Part shown: positions 47,648 through 59,791 of the stretch, piece by piece
Layout: each line of letters begins with the position of its first letter
Position numbering within the stretch: position 1 is the first letter of the stretch
Assembly (NCBI GenBank): GCA_037974665.1
Contig: CM075780.1
Location: forward strand, 4,436,501 to 4,500,500
Reading direction: 5' to 3'
Length of the DNA: 64,000 nt
Source: Ehretia macrophylla
Taxonomy: Eukaryota; Streptophyta; Magnoliopsida; Boraginales; Ehretiaceae
Program-made: the position numbers and the translations under genes
The notes under the pieces: generated by a model
The model's database searches: none
Told to the model about the DNA's origin: nothing
What the model saw: only the letters and a program-made list of their open reading frames with translations

Positions 47648-48204
47648 TTTTCAATTTTTTTTTGTCGTGGTGAGGGTTGCCAAGATACTTTATCCACCAA
47701 ATCTATATTAGCGAATCCCACGGAACATTAGGCAAGACAACATCGCTTCACGTAGATGCTGGGCCCGCAAACCGAGGTCGTAGGTTTTGTGACCAGGTCT
47801 CCGTCGCTTCGGTGCTCATAACTTTTGATCCGTAAGGAGTTATGTGGCGCATAGTATACCGTTTCAAAGCTCTTTGAGAGCTCTACGACGGGGGAAGCTA
47901 GCTTGCCCGCTCTGCTTGTTTTTGGAGCCTAAAATCGAACTTTTTCATTAGTTTCAGGCCACTTTTCTTCTTTTGCTCTATTTTTCCATCCCGAATTGTA
48001 CATCATGAATTGTTAAAAGGATGACATCCTGACTCGCCGGACATGAGAGGGCCCTACAACGTGTCGATATCACGTCTTGCAAGGATGCTGCATTGTTGAA
48101 GCAGATGGGTTGTCGTTAAGCCCATTGAGCCTTCTGAATGGGCCATCTCTGTAGCTGGGACTGTGAACCGTTAACACATATAGGAATTGTGCCTTCAACA
48201 TGAC

Positions 48205-48325
48205 CGGTGCGATTATACCAGCACTAATGCTCCAGATCAGATAAGAACTCCGAAGTTGAGCGTGCTTGGGCAAGAGTAGTACTAGGATGGGTGACCCCCT
48301 GGGAAAGTCCTCGTGTTGCACCCCC
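48205..48325 (+). rRNA. 5S rRNA copy R33, variant class with extra A
   Basis: 121 nt. Changes: G1C, C10T, A27T, G30A, C35A, C36G, C39A, A54G, G68A, plus the extra A near 100. Duplicate of the copy at 44145. Confidence 0.93.
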
Positions 48326-48882
48326 TTTTCAATTTTTTTTTGCGCTGGTTAGGGTTGCAAAGATACTTTATCCACCAAATCTATATTACCGAAGCCCACG
48401 GAACATTAGGCAAGAGGACATCGCTTCACGTGGAGGCAGGGACAGCAAACCGACGGCGTAGGATTTGTGAACAGGTCTCCGTCGCTCCGGTGCCCATAAC
48501 TTTTGATCCGTAACGAGTTACGCGGCGCACAACATACCGTTGCAAAGCTCTCTGAGAGCTCTACGACGGGGGCAGCTAGCTTGCTCGCTGTGCCCATTTT
48601 TGGAGCCCAAAATCGAACATTTTCATCAATTGCAGGCAACTTTTCTTCTTTTGCTGTGTTTTTCCATCCCGGATCGTACGTCGTGAACTGTTAAAATGAC
48701 GACAACCTGACTCGCGGGACATCAGAGGGCCCTACAACGTGTCGATATCACGTTTTGCGAGGATACTGCATTGTTGAAGCGGATGGGTTGTCATTAAGCA
48801 CATTGGGCCTTCTGAATAGGCCATCTCTCTAGCTGGGACTGTGAACCGTTAACACATATAGGAATTGTGCCATCAACATGAC

Positions 48883-49002
48883 CGGTGCGATCATACCAGC
48901 ACTAATGCACCAAATCACATCAGAACTCCAAAGTTGAGCGTGCTTGGGAGAGAGTAGTACTAGGATGGGTGACCCCGTGGAAAGTGCTCGTGTTGCATCC
49001 CC
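48883..49002 (+). rRNA. 5S rRNA copy R34, variant class
   Basis: Changes of the copy at 44822 plus C67A, eleven in all. Likely a pseudogene. Confidence 0.92.
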
Positions 49003-49558
49003 TTTTCAATTATTTTTGCCCTGGTTAGGGTTGCCAAGATACTTTATCCAGCAAATCTCTATTACCGAATCCCACGGAACATTAGGCAAGACAACATCAC
49101 TTCACGTAGAGGTTGGACCAGCAAACCGAGGGCGTAGGGTTTTTGACCAGGTCTCCGTCGCTCCGGTGCCCATAACTTCTGATCCGTGAGGTGTTACGTA
49201 GCGCACAGCATACCGTTGCAAAGCTCTCTGAGATCTCTACGTCGGGGGAATCCAGCTTGCTCGTTGTGCCCACTTTTGGAGCCTAAAATCAAACTTTTTC
49301 ATTAGTTTCAAGCCACTTTTATTCTTTTGCTCTGTTTTTTAGTCCCGGATCGTACGTCGTGAACTGTTAAAAGGACGACAACCTGACTCGCGGGACATCA
49401 GAGGGCCCTACAACGTGTCGATATCATGGTTTGCAAGGATGCTACATTGTTGAAGCGGATGGGTTGTCGTTAAGCCCATTGGGCCTTCTGAAGGGGCCAT
49501 CTCTCTAGTTGGGACTATGAACCGTTAACACATATAGTAATTGTGCCCTCAACATGAT

Positions 49559-49678
49559 AGGTGCGATCATACTAGCACTAATGCACCAGATCCCATCAGA
49601 ACTCTGAAGTTAAGCATGCTTGGGCGAGAGTAGTACTAGGATGGGTGACCCCCTGGGAAGTCCTCGTGTTGCACCCTC
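49559..49678 (+). rRNA. 5S rRNA copy R35
   Basis: Full length. Changes: G1A, C15T, G30A, C47T, G58A, C119T. Duplicate of the copy at 45499. Confidence 0.94.
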
Positions 49679-50234
49679 TTTTCAATTTTTTTTGCCCTGG
49701 TTAGGGTTGCCAAGATACTTTATCCACCAAATCTCTGTTACCGAATCCCACGGAACATTAGGCAAGACAACATCGCTTCACATAGAGGCTGGGCCAGCAA
49801 ACCGAGGTCGTAGGGTTTGTGACCAGGTCTCCGTCGCTCCGGTGCTCATAACTTTTGATCCGTAAGGAGTTACGGGGCGCATAGTATACCGTTGCAAAGC
49901 TCTTTGAGAGCTCTAAGACGAGGGAAGCTAGCTTGCTCGCTGTAACCAGTTTTGGAGCCTAAAATCAAACTTTTTCATTAGTTTCAGGCCACTTTTCTTC
50001 TTTTGCTCTGTTTTTCCATCCCGAATCGTAAGTCATGAACAGTTAAAAGGATGACATCCTGACTCGCGGGACATCAGAGCGTCCTACAACGTGTCGATAT
50101 CACGTCTTGCGAGGACGCTGCATTGTTGAAGCAGATGGGTTGTCGTTAAGCCCATTGGGCATTCTAAATGGGCCATCTCTCTAGCTGGGACTGTGAACCG
50201 TTAACACATATAGGAATTGTGCCCTCAACATGAC

Positions 50235-50355
50235 CGGAGCGATCATACCAGCACTAATGCTCCAGATCACATTAGAACTCCGAAGTTGAGCGTGCTTGGG
50301 TGAGAGTAGTACTAGGATGGGTGACCCCCTGGGAAAGTCCTCGTGTTGCACCCCT
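50235..50355 (+). rRNA. 5S rRNA copy R36, variant class with extra A
   Basis: 121 nt. Changes: G1C, T4A, A27T, G30A, C35A, C39T, A54G, C67T, extra A near 100, C120T. Closest relative at 56293. Confidence 0.93.
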
Positions 50356-50911
50356 TTTTCAATTTTTTTTGCGCTGGTTAGGGTTGCCAAGATACTTTAT
50401 CCACCAAATCTATATTACCAAAGCCCACGGAACATTAGGCTAGACCACATCGGTTCACGTAGAGGCTGGGACAGCAAACCGAGGGCGTAGGATTTGTGAC
50501 CAAGTCTGCATCGCTCCGGTGCTCATAAATTTTGATCCGCAAGGAGTTACGCAGCGCACAACATACCGTTGCAAAGCTCTCTGAGAGCTCTACGATGGGG
50601 GCAGCTAGTTTGTTAGCTGTGCCCATTTTTGGAGCCCAAAATCGAACATTTTCATCAGTTTCAGGCAACTTTTCTTCTTTTGCTCTATTTTTCCGTCTCG
50701 GATCGTACGTCGTGAACTGTTAAAAGGACGACAACCTGACTCGCGGGATATCAGAGGGCCCTACAACGTGTCGATATCACGTTTTGCAAGGATGCTGCAT
50801 TGTTGAAGCGAATGGGTTGTTGTTAAGCCCATTGGGCCTTCTGAATAGGGCATCTCTCTAGCTTGGACTGTGAACCGTTAACACATATAGGAATTGTGCC
50901 CTCAACATGAC

Positions 50912-51031
50912 TGGTGCGATCATACCAACACTAATGCACCGGATCACATCAGAACTCCGAAGTTGAGCGTGCTTGGGCGAGAGTAGTACTAGGATGGGTG
51001 ACCCCTTGGGAAATCCCCGTGTTGTACCCAT
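50912..51031 (+). rRNA. 5S rRNA copy R37, variant class
   Basis: Ten changes: G1T, G17A, C35A, A54G, C95T, G102A, T106C, C114T, C119A, C120T. The T tract after it reads TTTTTAAATTT, as after 57644. Confidence 0.92.
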
Positions 51032-51586
51032 TTTTAAATTTTTTTTGCCCTGGTTAGGGTTGCCAAGATACTTTATCCATCAAATATCTATTACCGAGTC
51101 CCACAGAATATTAGGAAAGACAACATCGCTTCACGTAGAGGCTGGGCCCGCAAATCGAGGGCTTAGGGTTTGTGACCAGCTCTCTGTCGCCCCGGTGCCC
51201 ATAACTTTTGATCCGTAAGGAGTTACGCGGCGTACAACATACCGTTGCAAAGCTCTCTGAGAGCTCTACGACGGGGGCAGCCAGCTTGCTCGCTGTGCCC
51301 CTTTTTGGAGCCCAAAATCGAACGTTTTCATTAGTTTTAGGCCACTTTTCTTCTTTTGCTGTGTTTTTCCGTCCCGGATCGTACGTTGTTAACTGTTAAA
51401 AGGACGTGAACCTGACTCGCGGGATATCAAAGGGCCTTACAACGTGTTGATATCACGTCTTGCGAGGATGCTGCATTGTTGAAGTGGATGGGTTGTCGTT
51501 AATCCCATTGGGCCTTTTGAATGGGCCATCTCTCTAGCAGGGACTGTGAACCGTTAACACATATAGGAATTGTTCCATAACATGAC

Positions 51587-51706
51587 CGGTGCGATCATAC
51601 CAGCACTAATGCTCCGGATCACATCAGAAATCCGAAGTTGAGCGTGCTTGGGCGAGAGTCGTACTAGGATGGGTGACCCCATGGGAAGTCCTCGTGTTGT
51701 ACACCA
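51587..51706 (+). rRNA. 5S rRNA copy R38, variant class
   Basis: Ten changes: G1C, A27T, C35A, C44A, A54G, A74C, C95A, C114T, C117A, C120A. The 3' end is eroded. Likely a pseudogene. Confidence 0.92.
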
Positions 51707-52262
51707 TTCTCAATTTTTTTTGCCCTGGTTAGGGTTGCCAAGATACTTTATCCACCAAATCTCTATTACTAAATCCCACGGAACATTAGGCAAGACAATA
51801 TCGCTTCACGTAGAGGCTGGGCCCGTAAACCGAGGGCGTAGGGTTTGTGACCAGGTCTCCGTCGCTCCGGTGCCCATAACTTTTGATCCGTAAAGAGTTA
51901 CGCGGTGCACATCAAACCGTTGCAAAGCTCTCTTTGAGCTCTACGACGGGGGAAGCTAGCTTGCTCGCTTTGCCCGTTTTTGGAGCCTAAAATCGAACTT
52001 TTTCTTTAGTTTCAGTCCACTTTTCTTCTTTTGCTCTATTTTTTCATCCCGGATCGTACGTCGTGGACTGTTAAAAGGACGACAACCTGACTCGCGGGAC
52101 ATCAGAGGGCCCTACAAGGTGTCGATATCACGTCTTGCGGGGATGCTGCATTGTTGAATCGTATGGGTTGTCGTTAAGCCCATTGGGCCTTCTGAATGGG
52201 CCATCTCTCCAGGTGGGACTGTGAACCGTTAACACATATAGGAATTGTGCCCTCAACATGAC

Positions 52263-52382
52263 ATGTGCGATCATACCAGCACTAATGCACGGGATCTCAT
52301 CAAAAGTCTGAAGTTAAGCGTGCTTGGGAGAGAGCAGTACGAGGATGGGTGACCTCTTGGGAAGTCCTCGTGTTGCACCCCC
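52263..52382 (+). rRNA. 5S rRNA copy R39 (most changed)
   Basis: Twelve changes: G1A, G2T, C29G, C35T, G41A, C44G, C47T, C67A, T73C, T79G, C93T, C95T. Several are shared with the copy at 58996. Likely a pseudogene. Confidence 0.92.
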
Positions 52383-52938
52383 TTTTCAATGTTTTTTGCC
52401 CTGGTTAGGGTTGCCAAGATACTTAATCCACCAAATCTATATTACCGAATCCCAGGGAACATTAGGCAAGACAACATCGCTTCACATAGAGGATGGGCCC
52501 GCAAACCGAAGCGTAGGGTTTGTGACCAAGTCTTCGTCGCTCCGGTGCCCATAACTTTTGATCCGTAAGGAGTTACGCGGCGCACAGCATACAGTCGCAA
52601 AGCACTCTGAGAGCTCTACGACGGGGGTAGCCAGCTTGCTCGCTGTGCCCGTTTTTGGAGCCTAACATCTAACTTTTTCATTAGTTTGAAGCCACTTTTC
52701 TTCTTTTGCTCTGTTTTTTCATCCCGGAACGTACGTCGTGAACTATTAAAAGGACGACAACATGACTCGTGGGTCATCAGAGGTCCCTACAACGTGTCGA
52801 TATCACGTCTTGCGAGGATGCTGCGTTGTTGAAGTAGATGGGTTATCGTTAAGCCCATTGGGCCTTTTGAATAGGCCATCTCTCTAGGCTGAGACTGTGA
52901 ACCGTTAACACATAAAGGAATTGTGCCCTCAACATGAC

Positions 52939-53058
52939 AGGTGCGATCATACCAGCACTAATGCACCGGATCCCATTAGAACTCCAAAGTTAAGCGTGCT
53001 TGGGCGAGAGTAGTACTAGGATGGGTGACCCCCTGGGAAGTCCCCGTGTTGCACCCCC
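52939..53058 (+). rRNA. 5S rRNA copy R40
   Basis: Full length. Changes: G1A, C39T, G48A, T106C. Confidence 0.95.
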
Positions 53059-53614
53059 TTTTCAATTTTATTTGCCCTGGTTAGGGTTGCCAAGAAACTT
53101 TATCCACCAAATCTATATTACCGAATCCCATGAAACATTAGGCAAGACAACATCGCTTCACGTAGAGGCTGGGCCAGCAAATCGAGGGCTTAGGGTTTGT
53201 GACCAGTTCTCTGTCGCTCCGGTGCCCATAACTTTTGATCCGTAAGGAGTTACGCGGCGTACAACATACCGTTGCAAAGCTCTCTGAGGGCTCTACGATG
53301 GGGGCAGCCAGCTTGCTCACTATGCCCATTTTTGGAGCTCAAAATCGATCGTTTTCATTAGTTTTAGGCCACTTTTCTTCTTTTGCTGTGTTTTTCCGTC
53401 CCGGATCGTACGTCGTGAACTGTTAAAAGGACAACAACCTGACTCGCGGGATATCAGAGGGCCCCACAACGTGTCGATATCACGTCTTGCGAGGATGCTG
53501 CATTGTTGAAGTGGATGGGTTGTCGTTAATCCCATTGGGCCTTCTGAATGGGCCATCTCTCTAGCAGGGACTGTGAGCCGTTAACACATATTGGAATTGT
53601 TCCCTCAACATGAC

Positions 53615-53734
53615 CGATGCGATCATACCAGCACTAATGCTCCGGATCACATCAAAACTTCGAAGTTGAGCGTGCTTGGGCGAGAGTAGTACTAGGATGG
53701 GTGACCCCTTGGAAAGTCCTCGTGTTGTACCCCC
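53615..53734 (+). rRNA. 5S rRNA copy R41, variant class
   Basis: Ten changes: G1C, G3A, A27T, C35A, G41A, C46T, A54G, C95T, G99A, C114T. Confidence 0.92.
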
Positions 53735-54289
53735 TTCTCAATTTTTTTTGCCCTGGTTAGGGTTGCCAAGATACTTTATCCACCAAATCTCTATTACCGA
53801 ATCCCACGGAACATTAGGCAAGACCACATCGCTTCACGTAGAGGCTGGGCCCGCAAACCGAGGGCGTAGTGTTTGTGACCAGGTCTCCGTCACTCTAGTG
53901 CGCATAACTTTTGATCCATAAGGAGTTACGCGGTGCACAACATATCGTTGCAAAGCTCTCTGAGAGCTCTACGATAGGGGAAGTTAGCTTGCTCGCTATG
54001 CCAGCTTTTGGAGCCAAAAATTGAACATTTTCGTCAGTTTGAGGCCACTTTTCTTCTTTTGAACTTTTTTCCGTCCCGGATCGTACGTCGTGAACTGTTA
54101 AAAGGACGACAACCTGATTCGCGGGACATCAGAGGGCCCTACAACGTGTCGATTTCACGTCTTGCGAGGTTGCTGCATTGTTGAATTGGATGGGTTGTCG
54201 TTAAGCCCATTGGGCCTTCTGAATAGGCCATATCTCTAGCTGGGACTGTGTACCGTTAACACATATAGGAATTGTGCCCTCAACATGAC

Positions 54290-54409
54290 CGGCGCGATCA
54301 TACCAGCACTAATGCACCGGATCACATCAGAACTCTGAAGTTGAGCGTGCTTGGGCGAGTGTAGTACTAGGATGGGTGACCCCCTGGGAAGTCCTCGTGT
54401 TGCACCCCC
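54290..54409 (+). rRNA. 5S rRNA copy R42, variant class
   Basis: Changes: G1C, T4C, C35A, C47T, A54G, A71T. The following spacer resembles those after 43468 and 47528. Confidence 0.94.
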
Positions 54410-54965
54410 TTTTCAATTTTTTTTGCCGTGGTTAGGGTTGCCAAGATACTTTATCCACCAAATCTATATTAGCGAATCCCATGGAACATTAGGCAAGACA
54501 ACATCGCTTCACGTAGTGGCTGGGCCCGTAAACCGAGGTCGTGGGTTTTGTGACCAGGTCTCTGTCGCTCTGATGCTCATAAGTTTTGATCCGTAAGGAG
54601 TTGCGCGGCGCATAGTATACCGTTGCAAAGCTCTTTGAGAGCTCTACGACGGGGGAAGCTAGCTTGCCCGCTGTGCTTGTTTTTGGAGCCAAAAATCGAA
54701 CTTTTTCATTAGTTTCAGGCCACTTTTCTTCTTTTGCACTGTTTTTCCATCCCGAATTGTACGTCATGAACTGTTAAAAGGATGACATCCTGACTCGCGG
54801 GACATCAGAGGGCCCTACAATGTGTCGATATCACGTCTTGCGAGGATTCTGCATTGTTGAAGCAGATGGGTTGTCGTTAAGCCCATTGGGCCTTCTGAAT
54901 GGGCCATCTCTCTAGTTGGGACTGTGAACCGTTAACACATATAGGAATTGTGCCCTCAACATGAC

Positions 54966-55086
54966 CGGTGCGATCATACCAGCACTAATGTTCCGGCTCA
55001 AATAAGAACTCCGAAGTTGAGCGTGCTTGGGCAAGAGTAGTACTAGGATGGGTGACCCCCTGGGAAAGTCCTCGTGTTGCACCCCC
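54966..55086 (+). rRNA. 5S rRNA copy R43, variant class with extra A
   Basis: 121 nt. Changes: G1C, C26T, A27T, A32C, C35A, C36A, C39A, A54G, G68A, extra A near 100. Relative of the copies at 44145 and 48205. Confidence 0.92.
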
Positions 55087-55642
55087 TTTTCAATTTTTTT
55101 TGCGCTGGTTAGGGTTGCCAAGATACTTTATCCACCAAATCTATATCACCAAAGCCCACGGAATGTTAGGCAAGACGACATCGCTTCACGTAGAGGCAGG
55201 GACAGCAAACCGAGGGCGTAGGATTTGTGACCAGGTCTCCGTCGCTCCGGTGCCCATAACTTTTGATCCGTAAGGAGTTACGCGGCGTACAACATACCGT
55301 TGCAAAGCTCTCTGAGAGTTCTACGACGGGGGCAGCCAGCTTGCTCGCTGTGCCCATTTTTGGAGCCCAAAATCGAACATTTTCATCAGTTTCAGGCAAC
55401 TTTTCTTCTTTTGCTGTGTTTTTCCGTCCCGGATTGTACGTCGTGAACTGTTAAAAGGACGACAACCTGACTCGCGGGACATTAGAGGGCCCTACAACGT
55501 GACGATATCACGTTTTGCGAGGATGCTACATTGTTGAAGCGAATGGGTTGTCGTTAAGCCCATTGGGCCTTCTGAATGGGCTATCTCTCTAGCTGGGACT
55601 GTGAACCGTTAACACATATAGGAATTGTGACCTCAACATGAC

Positions 55643-55762
55643 CGGTGCGATCATACCAGCACTAATGCACCAAATCACATCAGAACTACGAAGTTGAGCG
55701 TGCTTGGGCGAGAGTAGTACTAGGATGGGTGACCCCGTGGAAAGTGCTCGTGTTGCATCACC
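55643..55762 (+). rRNA. 5S rRNA copy R44, variant class
   Basis: Eleven changes: G1C, G30A, G31A, C35A, C46A, A54G, C95G, G99A, C104G, C116T, C118A. The spacer has a deletion of about 26 bp near 56158, removing the GGGCCC palindrome. Confidence 0.92.
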
Positions 55763-56292
55763 TTTTCAATTCTTTTTGCCCTAGTAAGGGTTGCCAAGAT
55801 ACTTTATCCACCAAATCTCTATTACCGAATCCCACGGAACATTAGGCAAGACAACATTGCTTCACGTGGAGGTTGGACCAGCCAACCGAGGGCGTAGGGT
55901 TTTTGACCAGGTCTCCGTCGCTCCGGTGCTCATAACTTTTGATCCGTAAGGAGTTACGCGGCGCATAGTATACCTTTGCAAAGCTCTTTGAGAGCTCTAC
56001 GATGGGGGAAGCTAGCTTGCTCGCTGTGCTCACTTTTGGAGCCTAAAATCGAACTTTTTCATTCATTTCAGGCCACATTTCTTCTTTTGCTCTGTTTTTC
56101 CGTCCCGAATCGTACGTCATGAACTGTTAAAAGGATGACATCCTGACTCGCGGGACATCACGTGTTGCGAGGATGCTGCATTGTTGAAGCAGATGGGTTG
56201 TGGTTAAGCCCATTGGGCCTTCTGAATGGGCCATCTCTCTAGCTGGGACTGTGAACCGTTAACACATATAGGAATTGTGCCCTCAACATGAC

Positions 56293-56413
56293 CGGTGCGA
56301 TCATACCAGCACTAATGCTCCGGATCACATCAAAACTCCGAAGTTGAGCGTGCTTGGGCGAGAGTAGTACTAGGATGGGTGACCCCCTGGGAAAGTCCTC
56401 GTGTTGCACCCCT
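56293..56413 (+). rRNA. 5S rRNA copy R45, variant class with extra A
   Basis: 121 nt. Changes: G1C, A27T, C35A, G41A, A54G, extra A near 100, C120T. Confidence 0.93.
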
Positions 56414-56969
56414 TTTTCAATTTTTTTTGCGCTGGTTAGGGTTTCCAAGATACTTTATCCACCAAATCTATATTACCGAAGCCCACGGATCATTAGGCAA
56501 GACCACATCGGTTCACGTAGATGCTGGGACAGCAAACCGAGGGCGTAGGATTTGTGACCAAGTCTCCGTCGCTCCGGTGCCCATAAATTTTGATCCGTAA
56601 GGAGTTACGCGGCGCACAACATACCGTTGCAAAGCTCTCTGAAACCTCTACGACGGGGGCAGCTAGCTTGCTCGCTGTGCCCATTTTTGGAGCCCAAAAT
56701 CGAACATTTTCATCAGTTTCAGGCAACTTTTCTTCTTTTGCTCTGTTTTTTCGTCCCGGATCGTTCGTCCTGAACTGTTAAAAGGACGAAAACCTGACTC
56801 GCGGGACATCAGAGGGCCCTACAACGTGTCGATATCACGTTTTGCGAGGATGCTGCATTGTTGAAGCGAATGGGTTGTCGTTATGCCCATTGGGCCTTCT
56901 GAATAGGCCATCTCTCTAGCTTGGACTGTGAACCGTTAACACATATAGGAATTGTGCCCTCAACATGAC

Positions 56970-57089
56970 CGGTGCGATCATACCAACACTAATGCACCGG
57001 ATCACATCAGAACTCCGAAGTTGAGCGTGCTTGGGCGAGAGTATTACTAGGATGGGTAACCACTTGGGAAGTCCTCGTGTTGCACCCCC
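56970..57089 (+). rRNA. 5S rRNA copy R46, variant class
   Basis: Changes: G1C, G17A, C35A, A54G, G75T, G89A, C93A, C95T. Three are in box C. Confidence 0.93.
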
Positions 57090-57643
57090 TTTTCAATTTT
57101 TTTGCCCTGGTTAGGGTTGCCAAGATACTTTATCCACCAAATCTGTATTACCGAATCTCACAAAACATTAGGCAAGACAACATCGCTTCACGTAGAGGCT
57201 GGGCCCGCAAACCGAGGGCGTAGGGTTTGTGACCAGGTCTCCGTCGCTCCGGTGCCCATAACTTTTGATCCGTAAGGAGTTACGCGGCGCACAACATACC
57301 GTTGCAAATCTCTCTGAGAACTCCACGACGGGGGCAGCCAGCTTGCTCGCTCTGCCCTTTTTAGAGCCCAAAATCGAATGTTTTCATCAGTTTCATGCCA
57401 CTTTTCTTCTTTTGCTCTGCTTTTCCGTCCCGAATCGTACGTCGTGAACTGTTAAAAGGATGAAAACCTGACTCGCGAGATATAAGAGGGCCCTACAACG
57501 TGTCGATATAACGTCTTGCGAGGATGCTGCATTGTTGAAGCAGATGGGTTGTCGTTTAGCCCATTGGGCCTTCTGAATGGGCCATCTCTCTAGCAGGGAC
57601 CGTGAACCATTAACAAATATAGGAATTGTTCCCTCAATATGAC

Positions 57644-57763
57644 CGGTGCGATCATACCAGCACTAATGCACAGGATCACATCAGAACTCCGAAGTTGAGC
57701 GTGCTTGTGCGAGAGTAGTACTAGGATGGGTGACCCCCTGGGAAGTCCTCGTGTTGCACCCAT
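57644..57763 (+). rRNA. 5S rRNA copy R47, variant class
   Basis: Changes: G1C, C29A, C35A, A54G, G65T, C119A, C120T. Shares its altered 3' end and T tract with the copy at 50912. Confidence 0.93.
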
Positions 57764-58319
57764 TTTTAAATTTTTTTTGCCCTGGTTAGGGTTGCCAAGA
57801 TACTTTATCCATCAAATCTCTATTACCGAGTCGCATAGAACATTAGGCAAGACAACATCGCTTCATGTAGAGCCTGGGCCCGCAAACCGAGGGCGTAGGA
57901 TTTGTGACCTGGTCTCCGTCGCTCCGGTGCCCATAACTTTTGATCCGTAAGGAGTTACGCGGCGTACAGTATACCGTTGCAAAGCTCTCTGAGAGCTCTA
58001 CGACGAGGGCAGCCAGCTTGCTCACTGTGTCCATTTTTGGAGCCCAAAATCGAACATTTTCATTAGTTTTAGGCCACTTTTCTTCTTTTGCTGTGTTTTT
58101 CCGTCCCGGATCGTTCATCGTGAACTGTTAAAAGGACGAGAACCTGACTCGCGGGATATCAGAGGGTCCTACAACGTGTCGATATTACGTCTTGCGAGGA
58201 TGCTGCATTGTTGAAGCGGATGGGTTGTCGTTAATCCCATTGGGCCTTCTGAATGGGCCATCTCTCTAGTAGGGACTGTGAACCGTTAACACATATAGGA
58301 ATTGTTCCCTCAACATGAC

Positions 58320-58439
58320 CAGTGCGATCATACCAGCACTAATGCTCCGGATCACATCCGAACTCCGAAGTTGAGCATTCTTGGGCGAGAGTAGTACTAG
58401 GATGGGTGACCCCCTGGGAAGTCCTCGTGTTGCACCCCT
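58320..58439 (+). rRNA. 5S rRNA copy R48, variant class
   Basis: Nine changes: G1C, G2A, A27T, C35A, A40C, A54G, G58A, G60T, C120T. Three lie in box A. Confidence 0.92.
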
Positions 58440-58995
58440 TTCTCAATTTTTTTTGCCCTGGTTAGGGTTGCCAAGATACTTTATCCACCAAATCTCTATT
58501 ACTGAATCCCACAGAACATTAGGCAAGACAACATCGCTTCACGTAGAGGCTGGGCCTGCAAACCAATGGCGTAGGGTTTGTGACCAGGTCTCCGTCGCTC
58601 TGGTGCCCATAACTTTTGATCCGTAAAGAGTTATGCGGTGAACAACTTACCGTTGCAAAGTACTCTTTGAGCTCTACGACGGGGGAAGCTAGCTTGCTCG
58701 CTTTGCCCCTTTTTGGAGCCTAAAATCGTACTTTTTCATTAGTTTCAGGCTACTTTTCTTCTTTTGCTCTATTTTTCCGTCCCGGATCGTACGTCGTGAA
58801 CTGTTAAAAGGACGACAACCTGACTCGCGGGACATCAGAGGGCCCTACAATGTGTCGATATCACGTCTTGCGAGGATGCTGCATTGTTGAATCGGATGGG
58901 TTGTCGTTAAGCCCATTGGGCCTTATGAATGGGCCATCTCCCTAGCTGGGACTGTGAACCGTTAACACTTATAGGAATTGTGCCCTCAACATGAC

Positions 58996-59115
58996 ATGTG
59001 CGATCATACCAGCACTAATGCACGGGATCCCATCAAAAGTCTGAAGTTAAGCGTGCTTGGGCGAGAGTAGTACGAGGATGGGTGACCCATTGGGAAGTCC
59101 TCGTGTTGCACCCCC
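58996..59115 (+). rRNA. 5S rRNA copy R49
   Basis: Changes: G1A, G2T, C29G, G41A, C44G, C47T, T79G, C94A, C95T. Relative of the copy at 52263, without C35A/A54G. Confidence 0.92.
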
Positions 59116-59671
59116 TTTTCAATTTTTTTTGCCCTGGTTAGGGTTGCCAAGATACTTAATCCACCAAATCTATATTACCGAATCCCACGGAACATTAGGC
59201 TAGACAACATCGCTTCACATAGAGGATGGGCCCGCAAACCGAGGGCGTAGGGTTTGTGAGTAGCTCTCTGTCGCTCCGGTGCCCATAACTTTTGATCCGT
59301 AAGGAGTTACACGGCGTACAGCATACCGTTGCAAAGCTCTCTGAGAGCTCTACGACGGGGGCAGCCGGCTTTCTCATTTTATCCATTTTTGGAGCCCAAA
59401 ATCGAACGTTTTCATTAGTTTTAGGCCACTTTTCTTCTTTTGTTGTGTTTTTCGGTCCCGGATCGTATGTCGTGAACTGTTAAAAGGACAAGAACCTGAC
59501 TTGTGGTATATCAGAGGGCCCTACAACGTGTCGATATCAGGTCTTGCGAGGATGCTGCATTGTTGAAGTGGATGGGTTGTCGTTAATCCCATTGGGCGTT
59601 CTGAATGGGCCATCTCTCTAGCAGGGACTGTGAACCGTTAACACATATAGGAATTGTTCCCTCAACATGAC

Positions 59672-59791
59672 CGGTGCAATCATATCAGCACTAATGCTCC
59701 GGATCACATCAGAACTCCGAAGTTGAGCGTGCTTGGGCGAGAGTAGTACTAGGATGGGTGACCCCTTGGGAAGTCCTCGTGTTGCACCCCC
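59672..59791 (+). rRNA. 5S rRNA copy R50, variant class
   Basis: Changes: G1C, G7A, C14T, A27T, C35A, A54G, C95T. Confidence 0.93.

Larger units (their letters stand above)
46175..50234 (+). repeat. Six-unit 5S block, copy B
   Basis: Genes at 46175, 46851, 47528, 48205, 48883 and 49559, in the same order as copy A. 4060 bp, the undeleted length. Confidence 0.9.
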
